Shown here in pieces: positions 36,602 through 48,600 of a DNA stretch of 64,000 bases. Where the stretch lies: contig JAGGNK010008670.1 in the NCBI GenBank assembly GCA_017590115.1, positions 992,001 to 1,056,000 of the forward strand, written 5' to 3'. A model generated the notes under the pieces. That model saw only the letters and a list, made by a program, of their open reading frames with translations, was not told the DNA's origin and did no database searches. Position numbers and translations under genes: made by a program. Source of the stretch: Montifringilla adamsi. Lineage: Eukaryota; Chordata; Aves; Passeriformes; Passeridae. Every line of letters starts with the position of its first letter. Positions within the stretch are counted from its first letter, which is position 1.

Positions 36602-36976
36602 ACGGGCGGCACAGCGAGCCGGAGGAGCCGGGCGAGGCAGGGTGGGATGTGCGGGCGGGTGCGGCCCTCGGTGCGGACACGGCGGGGCTGACCCCGCACC
36701 GGCCGCGGTCACGGTGTCCCGGCACCGCCCGCCGTGTTCATTGCAGCTCCCCCCCCAATCAGAAAAGTGATTTCGCTCTGGAGTTACCGTGGATTTGGGT
36801 CAGAAGGCGGGAGCAGCGCCGAGGGAGCCCGCGCCGGTAGGTCCCAGCTGCGCTGGGCTGGCTGCCCGGCAGCTCCGCCGTCCTCAGGTTCTGTGTCTGG
36901 GCTGCTCGTCCATTGTTCGTTGTTGAAACGTGTCTCACGGCCAGCGGAGCGGCTTTCTTTGCAGAGGAGGCGCGGC

Positions 36977-36986
36977 TCGCGTGCGA
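36977..36986 (+). promoter_or_regulatory. TIPARP: Second perfect-consensus XRE
   Basis: TCGCGTGCGA, the identical 10-mer to the site at 36284. It would lie about 350 bp downstream of the inferred start. AHR commonly binds on both sides of target promoters. Confidence 0.65.
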
Positions 36987-38648
36987 TGGCAGCGCTCGGG
37001 GAGCGGAGCCCCCGGCGGGAGAGCGGCGGCTGCGGGAGCATCGCTGCGGGAGCGCCGGCAAAGCCCGAGCCTCGTCCTTCCTGCCGCTTTATTTTTAGAG
37101 CCGTTGGGGGACCCGGCTCTGCTCACTGAGGCACTTCTGTAAAAATAGCCAAACTTAAATGCTGGTCGAGTGAGGAGTATGAGTGTTGAAATAGCAGCAA
37201 AGGTATGGCTGGAGGAGATCAGAAGTCACTTGCTCAGCACCTTGGCGCTGCAGGGGTCCTTGAGCCCTGGCGGATCCCCTCGCTCCTCGCCAGGGCACTG
37301 AGACCTGGGCTGCCACAACGGGAACATCTCATTCTCTTCGGAGCCGAGGATATTTTAAACCTTTGGAGTTACCTGAAGGTGCCTTTGGTGGTTTGGAGGA
37401 ATTGCCTGGTGTCTGTGGAAGAATAACAGATACACCGATGACTTTGGGGTTAGCTGCCAAACAGATATACCAGTTGCTTTAAATTTAATCTAAAAATGGG
37501 AAAACTGGAGAGGCACAACTTTTTTTCCTGGCAATTCTGACGTGCTGTTTCCCAGGGAAATGGAAAAGCCTTATAAATGAATGTTCCAAAATACAGAAGG
37601 CTCGATGAGAAATTTTCCAGAGCAAATCATCAGTAGTAAGAGATTATCGCCAAGTTTTCTCTGTTTTTCGGAATTTTGTTTTGAAGTGAGGAGTAACTTT
37701 GCTCGGAATGCATTTATCCAGGAAGTAATCCTTAATGTGCTCCACTCTGAGCATTGAGCCTGCATGTGAGATTGAAGAAGGTTTAATTAAATGTAATCAA
37801 ATATTACAGGATTCCTGATTAAAAGGCATAGCACTTGCTTTTTGGTGACGTGCGAGACACACTGCTTATTTGTGCTTTAAAATAATACAATTCTGCAGCT
37901 TGCAAGTAATGCCTTTCCCGGTTCCTGAGTAACCATCACCCTTGTGTTTGCTTCCCTGCCCACTTTTGATTCCTGGTGCCCGGCGTGGCGAGAGGAGCGC
38001 GGTGTGTCACCGCGGGTGCCACAGGGCAGGGACGGGCAGTGAGCGCTGCGTTCCGCCGGGGCGGCACGGTGGCCCCGCCGCAGTCCGTGGGAAGTTTGCC
38101 GTGGCTCTCCGCAGCCAGCGGTTCCGCCGGGCCGTGGGAGGTGACACGAGGGAGGACACATGCCAGTGCAATGGGAATGTGTAGGTTTGCTCCTCCGGTG
38201 GGAGAGGAAATGCAGCAGGAATGTCTGAAGTGCGGGGGGGGACGTGTCTCATGCTCCTCGGGTCTGTGTGTGAGGGAGGCACAGAAATGAGCGCTGTCAT
38301 GTTCTCTTTTGTGGGATAGAACGAACCCAAGTGCTCCTGTTTGTTGAACATCCTGACAGGGAGGAGGCGTCGGACCATCCCCCTTTCCTGCCCACCCTCG
38401 GGGGACTGTGTGTGCGTGCCGGAGTGTCTCAGAGCCTGCATGTGCGGGGAGAGGAGGAGTGTGGGTTTGGGATTAATTAGCCCGAGTTTAGCTGTTTTCA
38501 TGCTTTACGTGCCTAAGGGCTACCCGCAGTCACAGCGAGGGGAGGAGTTTGCTCTTGCTGGCTCAAAATCCTCTCCAGGGGTGATCTTGTTCGTGTCAAC
38601 CATGAGCAATTAGAGAGATTAACTGTCTTGTTTTCCTTTCTGCCCTAG

Positions 38649-39646
38649 GTTGATTCCTGGGACATTCTGGGACATTTGAAAGTGATTTGGAGAGAGCAAA
38701 GTCTGTGTCCGATGGACACCGAGCAGCAGCCGGCGTGCGTGGTGCCCCAGGCTCCCTGCCCAGCAATGAAGTGCTCTCCTGCAGAGGACTTTTCTCCCCA
38801 GGTGAGGCTGGCTGAAAAGATCCCCCCGGTGAAGCCTTGCTTCAAGAAGAAGCAGCAAGTGCAGAAGAGACTGGACACACAAACTCTGCGGGCTCTGCGG
38901 CCCATCTTCACCAGCCTGCTGGGAGCCGGGGCCTTGGACAGGGTCTTTGTGCCCCGAGGCCAGCGTGGTGGCCATGGTGACTTATGTGAACCTGCTGTGA
39001 AAAAGACTTTGGACCTCGGTACCTCTTGCCCCCAGACAGAAAATAATGTGACTGTGCTGATGCCAACAGCTCCAGATGTGCAGGGTCAGCTGCCAGGAGC
39101 TCGTCCTTCCCCTGGGCATCCTGAGCAGGACGTGCAGTCAGGAGAGCAAGGTTTCTCCCCAGAAACTCCTGGAACTGCTGCTGATAATGGTAATGAATCA
39201 TTCCAGGATCATCCTTTGCACCCAAGTGCTGGTGATGGTGCAGCTTGTCCTTTGTTCCCTGACAAGGTTCTGGAAAGCTACACATCTGGCTTACTCCAGG
39301 AGAACAGCTGTCCAATGCAATACAACTTGACCCCAAGCAATAAATTCAGTGCTGGGATATTCCAGGATAAAAGTGAAGAAGCTTCCCTTGACCTGGTGTT
39401 TGAGCTCTTGAACCAGCTGCAGTATCACACCCACCAGGAGGATGGGATTGAAATCTGTGTGGATTTTCTCCAGGGCACTTGTGTTTATGGCAGTGACTGT
39501 CCCAAGCATCACACAGTGTTACCCTATCACTGGCAGGTGAGGAGGACAGCAACCCAGAGGTGGCAAAGTGTGACCAACGATTCCCAGGAGCACCTGGAAA
39601 GGCTTTACTGCAACCCTGACAATGACAAGATCAAAGTCAAGTACGG
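38649..39646 (+). CDS. TIPARP: TIPARP first coding exon (5'UTR 38649-38711, CDS from 38712)
   Basis: The acceptor is ttctgccctag. The ATG at 38712 opens MDTEQQPACVVPQAPCPAMK, aligning with the family start. The frame stays open upstream to the acceptor but contains no earlier ATG. The exon encodes the low-complexity N-terminal region, the NLS cluster and the CCCH finger (ICVDFLQGTCVYGSDCPKHH), and ends two bases into a Gly codon. Confidence 0.95.
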
Positions 39647-42600
39647 GTAGGTAATTGAATGTACTCCCATGCTGGGAAGGGTGCAGAAATATAGCAGGAT
39701 GTGCCTTTTTTTCCCTGATACTTGTATCCAAGTGTGTTATAAACTCTGGCATGATGTTTCTTGATTTATATCCAACAAGTTTAACTGGACAAAAAAATTT
39801 TGTACACTTGTAAAACTGTTATTTAGCATCTGGAATGTGTTCTTTGAAGCTGGAGGACTTGGAGTGTGTGAAATAAGAAAACTTCAGCTCTGTAGGAATT
39901 CAGAGACTGTTGTGGAATGCTGTGCTTGTTCTTGGCATTCCTAATTAGTCTTTCCTCTGAGTTGGACAAAGTGGCAGCATGAAAGCCTTGGCAGCGCTGG
40001 GGACAGGGATGACAGAGCAGTTGCTCTGTGTCTGTGAGCACAGCCTGGTGTGCACTCCCAGCACAGCCTGCATCATTCCATCCCAAACAGCTGAGCCACA
40101 GGGGAGCTCTGCAGGGGCCCTGGGAAGTGTCATATCACTGGCAGTAAGTGGGGATGTTCCAGCTGATTCCCTGTGAGCAGCCTGAGCCACACGGTCAGAA
40201 ATGCTGATCATCTCCACTATTAAAGCAGTTATTGAAGTTATTGTTTTCTCTGTACAGAGCTTGTTTATTGACTCATTTTCTAAAATTAGCCAACAGCTGT
40301 TAGGTGGATGTGGTTGTGTGACCTGTGTGGGCTCCTGCACCCTGAGAGCTAAAACTTCTTCAGCTTCTCCCTGCAGGTTCCAGTTTGAGGAGCAGTGGGG
40401 AAGAGTGATGCTTGCAGGGTCCAGTTAGTGCAGGGTGCAGACTGGTTTGGTTTTGTTTCTTTTTTTTTTGGAGGAAGTGTGTGGTGCACCTCGTGGCAGG
40501 GCAGATAAGAGAGGAGAAGTTTGCCAGGCTGGCACAACCCCAGTTCAGAGTGACATTTCTGGAGTGAAAACTTCACACTGCCTTTTCCACCTGAATGCTT
40601 GGGGGTTCTGCTCTCTGCCTCTTCTTCCTTTCAGTTTCTGAAGAAAGTATATCCCTACTTTCTCAATATTTAATTTTCATTTATTAAGCTGAGCTTTCTC
40701 ATTTGGCACCAGATCAAATATAGCGCTTAGAGTCAGCGTGAGTCTTTACTTTCACTTAATTTGATGTTGGATTGAAGGGACCTTAAATCCCATCCAGTGC
40801 CACCCCTGCCATGGCAGGGACACCTCCCACTGTCCCAGGCTGCTCCAGCCCCAGTGTCCAGCCTGGCCTTGGGCACTGCCAGGGATCCAGGGGCACCCTG
40901 TGCCAGGGCCTTTTTAATGACGGCAATCAAAATATGGATGTCCCATACTGAAAATGAAAATGAAGTAGGATATGTAGTAGGGAACAACTACCTTTTATAG
41001 AATTGTTTTGAAGAAACATGCCAGTCTTTAAGGAAAATTTAAAAATCTTCTAAGTGCACGGCAGATACAATTTGCTGTATTTTACCACAGAGGAACTTCT
41101 ATTTCCCAAGTGTTAGAAATGATTTCTGAAAACAAAATAGCAGAGCCAGAGACAAGGCCATTAAATGATTTAACTTTGAATTCTGTGTAGATGAGCAAAT
41201 GGTTTTCTTTTAGAAGTTGTGTCACCAAATCCATCAGTGCACGTGAGCAGTGTCCTAAAGGATGGACATGGGAATGATTAATGGCAAAGGACACAGTGCT
41301 TGGTCATGGCTTAGTCAGCCCAGGCTGGGAAGCTGCTGTGCAGTGACATCCCCTTGCACTGGGTGTGCAGGTCCCAGCCTGCTGGGGCTGGTGGCACATG
41401 GATTTCTGCCTGTCTGATCCAGCTGGGGACAGGGTGGCAGGTGTGTGCCAGGGACAGGACGTTCCCTGAGCGTCAGGGAAGGGACAGGAGCAGCGTGGGC
41501 TGGGCACAGCCGGGTGGGACACTGCCCTCGGGGCCTGGGGATGCAGCCCTGGCCTTGCTGGGCTGAGTGGGTCCTGCCAAACTGCAGATTTACACTGGAT
41601 GTTGGGGAGAAATTCCCCCCTGGAGGGTGGGCAGGCCCTGGCACAGGTGCCCAGGGAAGATGTGGCTGCTCCTGGATCCCTGGCAGTGCCCAAGGCCAGG
41701 CTGGACAGGGCTTGGAGCACCTGGGACAGTGGGAGGTGTCCCTGCCAGGGCAGGGATGGAATCAGCTGATCTTTAAGATCCCTTCCAACCTTGGAAGAGC
41801 TTCACGGCTGGATCTGTGTCAGTGAGACCTTTGGAGTGAAGCTCTATTTAAGACCAGAGCTTCTGATTTCAAACTTTGAGTCTGGCCCTCCCTGGAACTT
41901 TGACTTGCCAAGGTTTTAAGCCAGGTTTTGAGGTGGGAGGTCAATGTTTCAGTGTGATCATCCACCAGCTGCTTCTTATGCAACATCACCTTGTGAGGAG
42001 AACCTGCCGAGGTGCGGGGAGCCCCAGCTCCCTGGTGGTCGCTCAGGCTGGTGGTGGCAGTGTCCCTGTGCTGTGTCCCCTGGCAGTGGGGGCCAGGAGC
42101 CGTGACCATGCCCCGCCAGCGCCGCGTCCCATGGTTACAGCATTATTTGTTAAAGCCATTAATCTGCCGTGGTCAGACGAGCTTTGCAGGCCTGTCTGCT
42201 CCCTGGCAGCCAGAGGAAACGCCTGCTCAGCACTCTGCTGGCCAGCCAGGCTGCTGTTTGTCCTGCTCTGTGTCCCACAGGCTCTGGGGGTGTGGTGAGC
42301 GGGGATTGGAATGATCCTGGCACCGGCGCTGCCCCCAGGGAGCTGGGCCCTTCCAGAAAGTGTTGGCCATCAGCTCAATTAGGGAATGAGCTCTAAATTA
42401 GGGTGTTCTTCAAAGAGCTATTTATATAAACCTTCCTTCCTCTTAATTATTGGGATGAGTAATGATGGAGATAAGTTATTGAGATGAGTAATGTAAAATA
42501 CACATTAAGTTGTTGCCTCTCACCTAAGGGAATGTGATCTCAGAGGAGTGGTAAACCTTGTTTAGTTACTTTGTAATGCAACTCCTTCGGCTGCTTCTTG

Positions 42601-45600
42601 CAGTTTGGCCTCAAACTAGAATCATAAATTACTTATGTGGGTTTTTTTGTATTCTTGAGTCTGCCAAGTATGTCGAGCCACATACCAAGCTATCTAAACA
42701 AATGGGGGGAACATCAACTTAAACAGGTTAAAGTACTTAGAAGCACTCAGTTTTCTTCATAGATGTGAGGAGAGGCCCTGGGAGAAGTTCCAGCTTTCAG
42801 CAAAGAGAGAGCAGTGCCAAGTGCTGCTTTCCAGCAGGAGATGCCCACGTTGGGATATTTTAAGATGCTCTTTGCTAAGGGGAAATACTTGGCTGAGCAG
42901 CTGAGCAGGTTTCCCCACACACACACACCTGTCCTATCATGCACACATTGCTTTTCAAAACAAGCAGCAGCAGTAGAGATTACAGGAGGATTTGTTTGAA
43001 ACAACTCTGCAGTTCCTGACCCAACAGTTCCCTGCTTTGGCTGAAAATTCCTCTCTTCCTCTTGGCAAAAAGGGCTCCCAACTCGCCTGACACAGCAGCT
43101 TCTCGCCGTTGCTGTGATTTCTTTCCTTTTTCTTTCTTTTTTCCCGTAATTTCTGTAATTTTATGGAATGGCTCCTTGTAGCTAGGAGAGAAGAATGGGG
43201 TGGCTGCAGTGAGGGAATGGCAGGTGGCTCTGCAGTGGTACATGTCCTGCTGTTCTCCCTGTGCTCACTCCTGGCCCTTGGGTGAAGTCAGTAAATGACA
43301 GGACACGAGGAAACTCAAGCTGTCCTGGGAAGGTTCAGCTCAGATATCAGCAGGAATTTCTCCATGGGAAGGGTGGTCAGGCACAGGAAGGGTCTGTCCA
43401 GGGAGGTTGGAGTGCCCATCCCTGGAGGTGTCCAAGGAATTCCTGGACGTGTCACTCAGTGCTCTGGGCTGGGCTGGACTCGGTGTTCTTGGAGGGCTTT
43501 TCCAACCTCAACGATTCCGTGACTCTAAATACAGAGTGTTCCACTGGAGTTATCAGGGGCATGTGAAGGGACTGGGAAGGAGAGGCATGGACACAACAAA
43601 ATGTACAGGAAACTGGTTTTCCTTCATTCCTCTGTGTGTGGGATGGCTGCTTCTCTGGTGCTGACAGAATGTGCCTGACGTGTTAAAATCATACAGAGCA
43701 CGGTGGAGGCATTTCAGGATGGAATCATGGAATCACTGAGTGCTTTGGCTTGGAAAAGACCTTAAAGCCCATCCAGTGCCACCCCTGCCCTGGCAGGGAC
43801 ACCTTCCACTGTCCCAGGCTGCTCCAAGCCCCAGTGTCCAGCCTGGCCTGGGACACTTCCAGGGGCGGGGCAGAGCCACAGCCTCTCGGAGTTCTGCAGG
43901 CCCCTGGCCCATCAAACAGTTAAATTTCAGAAGTTTTCTGTGTGATCCACACAGTGCCACAGTGTGTGAGATAAGGCACGTGTTAGTGATAACAGGGAGA
44001 TGGGAAACGAGCTGAGAGTCCCTCTGCCTGGGTTTGGGGGAGGTTCTTGGCTATACCCTCTGAGTGGCTGGGAGCTGCTTTTCATTCCTTTCCAGCAGGA
44101 ATGCAAGGCAGAGCCTCGAATGAAACTCCTGTGAAGTGATTTTGGAAGTGTTTGCCGTGTGCTGTGTGGGTTCCTTTTTGCTGCACTGTGCAGCACCATT
44201 TCCATATGAAATAGAACTAATTGGCTTCTAGCTGTACAAAGCCAGGGAGGCCCTGAGCTGTGAGGAGCCGGCAATCACTGCCATCCCTGCTCTTGTTTCC
44301 TGTCAATAAACAGATTGCACTTTGGGGAACAGCTGTCACCTGGCTGCAGGCTGAGGTCAGGCTGCTCCTGGCGATAAAGCAGCCCCTCCTGACACAAAGA
44401 TCAGGGCTTGCTCTCAGGAGCTGCTCCCAGGTAGGGCAGCAGGACGGTGCTGTGACAGGACTGCCCTGCCAGGACCCAGGGAACACAGAGGGCTGTGACT
44501 GTGCTTGGCTCAGCAGGAGCAGTGATCAGGAGGTTCCTTCCTGCTGGGTGCTCAGAGCTGTTGAAATCAGGAGGGATGAGTAATAATTGGGAATCTGATT
44601 CCTGTAGTCACATGTACACAGGAGAGGTTTCTTTGGGGGAAGTTGGTTTTGGAAGGTGTGATGGGGAACATTCATTTTTAGGAAAAGCCTGGAATGACAG
44701 GACAAGGGGAATGAATTTCCACTGCCAGAAGGCAGAGATAGGTGGGGCATTGGAAAGGAATTCCTCCCTGAGAGGGTGGGCAGGCCCTGGCACAGGGTGC
44801 CCAGAGCAGCTGGGGCTGCCCCTGGATCCCTGGCAGTGCCCAAGGCCAGGCTGGAGCAGCCTGGGACAGTGGGAGGTGTCCCAGGGGTGGCACTGGGTGA
44901 GCTTTAGGGTCCCTGCCTGTACCAGCTCTGCAGCCACTCAGAGCTGGGCTTGTACTCCTCTAAAACGAAATAGTTTAGGTTGGAAAGGACCCTTAAAGGT
45001 CATCGAGCCCCACCCCTGCCAGGAGCATCTACCGATTTACCAATGAAACAAACAAACCAAGCCCTCCCAAACACATCCCGAGCAGCTCAGAGCCCCTGGA
45101 GCCCAGCAAGCCCAGGGACACTCTTTGTGCTGCCCTGCAAACACGAGGTGCAGCTGGGGCTGGAATTAGGAAATAGGGTGCCTGTGCAATCCTTGGGAGA
45201 GGGGGATGTGTTCAACATCCTCATTGCTGTGGAGTTTGAGAACTTTCCCGTGCCTACACCCCAGGCCCCCCTGGCCCAGGCCCTCGTGTTCAGGAGTGGC
45301 CAGGAGTGGGTTCTTGGGAAGAACAAACAGCTTCTGGAACAGTCTCTTCTCCTCCAGCAGCCCTGCCTCAAGGACTTCCTGATCCAGAGCTGGGGGGCTA
45401 CTATTATTATTATTATTATTATTGCTATTATTGCTATTATTGTTTTTATTTTCCCTGCCAGGCATTCATCTAAGCTGTACATGTACACACACACACATAC
45501 ATATATGGGCCAGTGTGTCAGCAGTTGTTTCAGGTTTACAAGCTGGCCCCCCCGGCTGTGAAAATTCCAGAAGATTGCTTTTGCAAGCACCCCAGTCACC

Positions 45601-48600
45601 AGCTGTAAAGGCAGGGAAAAACAGTCTTTCCAGCTTTTAAAAAATAAACACAGGAAAAGCAGCAAAGTCACTGGTTTTGGGTTCTTTTGTCCCCTGAGGA
45701 CAGAGCCTTTAAGCTGAGAGGGAAATGTGTCTGCAGCATCTTTCCCCAGCCTGAGGTGTCACCTCCCACGTGGCTCACGGTCACCACAGAGAGCAGCATG
45801 ACTTGATGAGAGGGCAAATGCAGTAAAATCTGAAACTCACGTGCTGCCCTGGCACTGGTGCCCCTCTCTGGGGTTTGAAGGAGGCACTGATAAGATCAGG
45901 CTCAGATGGGTTGTTTGTGCTCTTGCCTTGCTGCAGAGGTTCCTGTGTGCCTGGCAGCCCAGTCCTGGTTCCTGCTGTGCTCCCACTGCTGTGTTGGGAA
46001 GAGCTGCTGATGAGCATCCCTTGGGAGTGTTCCCTGGCCTTTCCTCTCACTCTGCCTTTCCATGGCAGCACATTTGGCTCTGCTGTTGCCATTTCAGTAC
46101 CTGTGCTTCCACGTGAAATTCTTGGTTGGGTGCCCAGCCCTGGCACAGGCTGCCTGGTGGAGTCCCCATCCCTGGAGGTTTAACAGCCCTGGGCTTGTGG
46201 CACTTGGGGACGTGGGCCAGGGGTGGCCTTGGCAGTGCTGGGCACAGTTAGACTTGATGATCTGCAGGAGCTTTTCCAATTTCACCAAATCTGTGATTTC
46301 TCTGATCTTTTGAAGCCAGCATCCTTTAAGTGACGTTCGGTTTCGTGCAGGAGTTCAAACGCTCAGCCCCCCACCCAAAGCTGGGCTCATCTGTGGGAGA
46401 GCCCTTCCCCTGCAGCTTCCACCAAGTGCACAAACCAGATAAGATCTGCTGCCTTGGTGTCACCAGCAAGTGTCAGTGCCTGCCTTGCCTCTGCAGTGGC
46501 TGAGCTCAGCGTGGCTCCCCCAGCCCCGAGTACAAAAGCTTCTCGTGCCCCTTGGGCTCTTTGAAGCCCCTGAGATCCGGGGGCCGCCAGGTTGTTGCTG
46601 TGCAGGGAGGAACTGGTTGAGTCAGAGAGAGAAGATCAGCAGTTTCAGCAGGCAGGGAGCTGGGCTGTGAGCCGTGCTGTGTCTCACAGCTGTTCTGCTG
46701 GGAGCAGCTCTCGTTTCCTGCTGGGCCCTGCTGCTCGCAGCGTTTCTGTTTTTCTGAACCTGTTTGCGGTAACTCGGAGAGGAGCTCAAACCACACGTGG
46801 TTTCAGAGCACTTACAGACTGATTTCTCTGCTCATCTCTTTGTACGTGATCGTGACCGTGACGTCTAGAGAGCGTTTGTCCTGCTGAAGGGAAAGAGCTC
46901 GGGGGATTCACTGACTGGGCTGGAGTTCTGCAGAAGGATGGAAGGAAGAGCCGAAATATCCTTATTTTGGCTGCACCAATCTGGAAAAAATCTGTCGGTG
47001 TTAAAACTTGCCAGTCAAGGAACCTGCTCAGTCCAGCGTCCTGCAAAGTTTACACCTTCTGTTATTTCTTACATTTAGGGAACAGAGAAAATGAAACTTG
47101 TTAGTGGGGTCACATTCTGCTGTTGAGAGCTCGTGGAGTTTTATTTTGCATTGTGCTGTTCTACAGCACCAAATTTGGGTTGTGTGCCCTGTTCTTGTGA
47201 GAGTTCAACATGCTCACTCTCTCTGTGCAAACAGTTCCACTGAACTGCTTTATTTTATAAATAGAGACCTTTATTTGGTGAGTTAGTGAGGAGAAATTCT
47301 TGAGAAGTCTGTTCTCACCTCTCCAGTCTCTGTGGGACCTTTAACAAGGGCACTTAGTGCCAGGACAAGGGGAATGGCTGTAAAGTGCCTGGGGGCTGGG
47401 CTGGATGGGATATTGGGCAGGAATTGTTCCCTGGCAGGGTGGGCAGGCCCTGGCACAGGTGCCCAGAGCAGCTGTGGCTGCCCCTGGATCCCTGGCAGTG
47501 CCCAAGGCCCAAGACAGGGCTGGGAGCAGCCTGGGACAGTGGAAGGTGTCCCAGGGGTGGCACTGGGTGGGATTTAGGCTCTCTCCCAGCCCAAACCATT
47601 CCAGGATTCTACACCTCAGACAGCTGCTGGGTTTGAGGTTTTGTCCCCCTGTGCTGAAAACCAGGTGTTTAATAGCATACAAAAGGTGAGAGTTGTCTGT
47701 TTCTCCCGTTTTCCCCAGGGGCCAGGAGTGCTGGGTGGATCTGAACCTTATGAAATTTTATGAAAGCGCAGATTTCGACCAAATGCGGCGCCTGTCCACA
47801 GCCTCGTGCCCCAGCTCCAGCTCCAACTGCTACACGGTGTGGAAGTACTTCTGCAGGGACCACTTTGGCTGGAGAGAGTACTCCGAGGTACGGCCCCTTC
47901 CCGGTCCTGCTGCTGGGCCCCAGCCCCACACACTGCACACATCCATGTTCAGCCTGGCTCCCCTGCTGACACTCAGGGAGGGGATTTGGGGTTCCTCTGA
48001 GGAGGAGGAGAGTCAGTGTTGAACTGAGAAAGCAGTGAAGGGACAGCTCTGCTGGCCTGGGTTGTGATTCTGTGATCCTGTGACTAGAATTACCCTGAAA
48101 GCATCACAGACGTGAGGGCTGGCCAGACTGTCCCTCTGGGGAGCAAACCAGCTTGTGGCAGTACCAAGGAAGCCCTTCTGGAGCCTGATTTGGTTTTATG
48201 ACAGTGGGACAGCTTCTGCAGCCTTCAGAACAGCAGCTCCATTTACCTTGGCAGTTTTTAATTGATTTCCCTGTCCCCAGAGCTCTGCTGAGGCAGGACA
48301 TGCACTGCCCGAGCTGTGGGGTGCAGCCCTTGGGCTGATGTTTGGAGTGAAACCTCGTCAGTGCTGGCAGTGCCAGAAATAATCCCTGAGTGTAAGACCT
48401 GCAGAGAGTTGGGCACAACTCTCAAATACCACAAATAACACAGTCAGGGTGTTGGAGCTGCGAGGAGAACTGGATTTGTGCAGTGTAGAGCAGGCATATG
48501 AATTTTGGAGCGTGTGGTTTCTCATGTGTGCATTTCCCTTCCCTGTTTTCACCCCGTTTTTCCCCCCCGTTTCCCCCCCCACTATTTTCTCCCCCATTTT

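Larger units (their letters stand above)
36100..37110 (+). promoter_or_regulatory. TIPARP: TIPARP CpG-island promoter region
   Basis: Dense CpG sequence, about 1.5-2.6 kb upstream of the first coding exon of TIPARP. It contains GC boxes (ccgccccgg near 36554), a TATA-like element, and at least seven GCGTG/CACGC cores, two of them with full AHR-response-element consensus. A possible first-exon donor is gccg then gtaggt, with GT at 36837-36838. TIPARP in other vertebrates has a non-coding first exon, so this is the likely promoter. The start site is inferred. Confidence 0.75.
39647..47718 (+). other. TIPARP intron between first and second coding exons
   Basis: 8.1 kb without recognised exons. 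It contains seven CR1 copies (annotated separately), a (TAT)n tract at 45401-45445, a short CA/TA tract at 45486-45510, and unique sequence. Confidence 0.75.
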
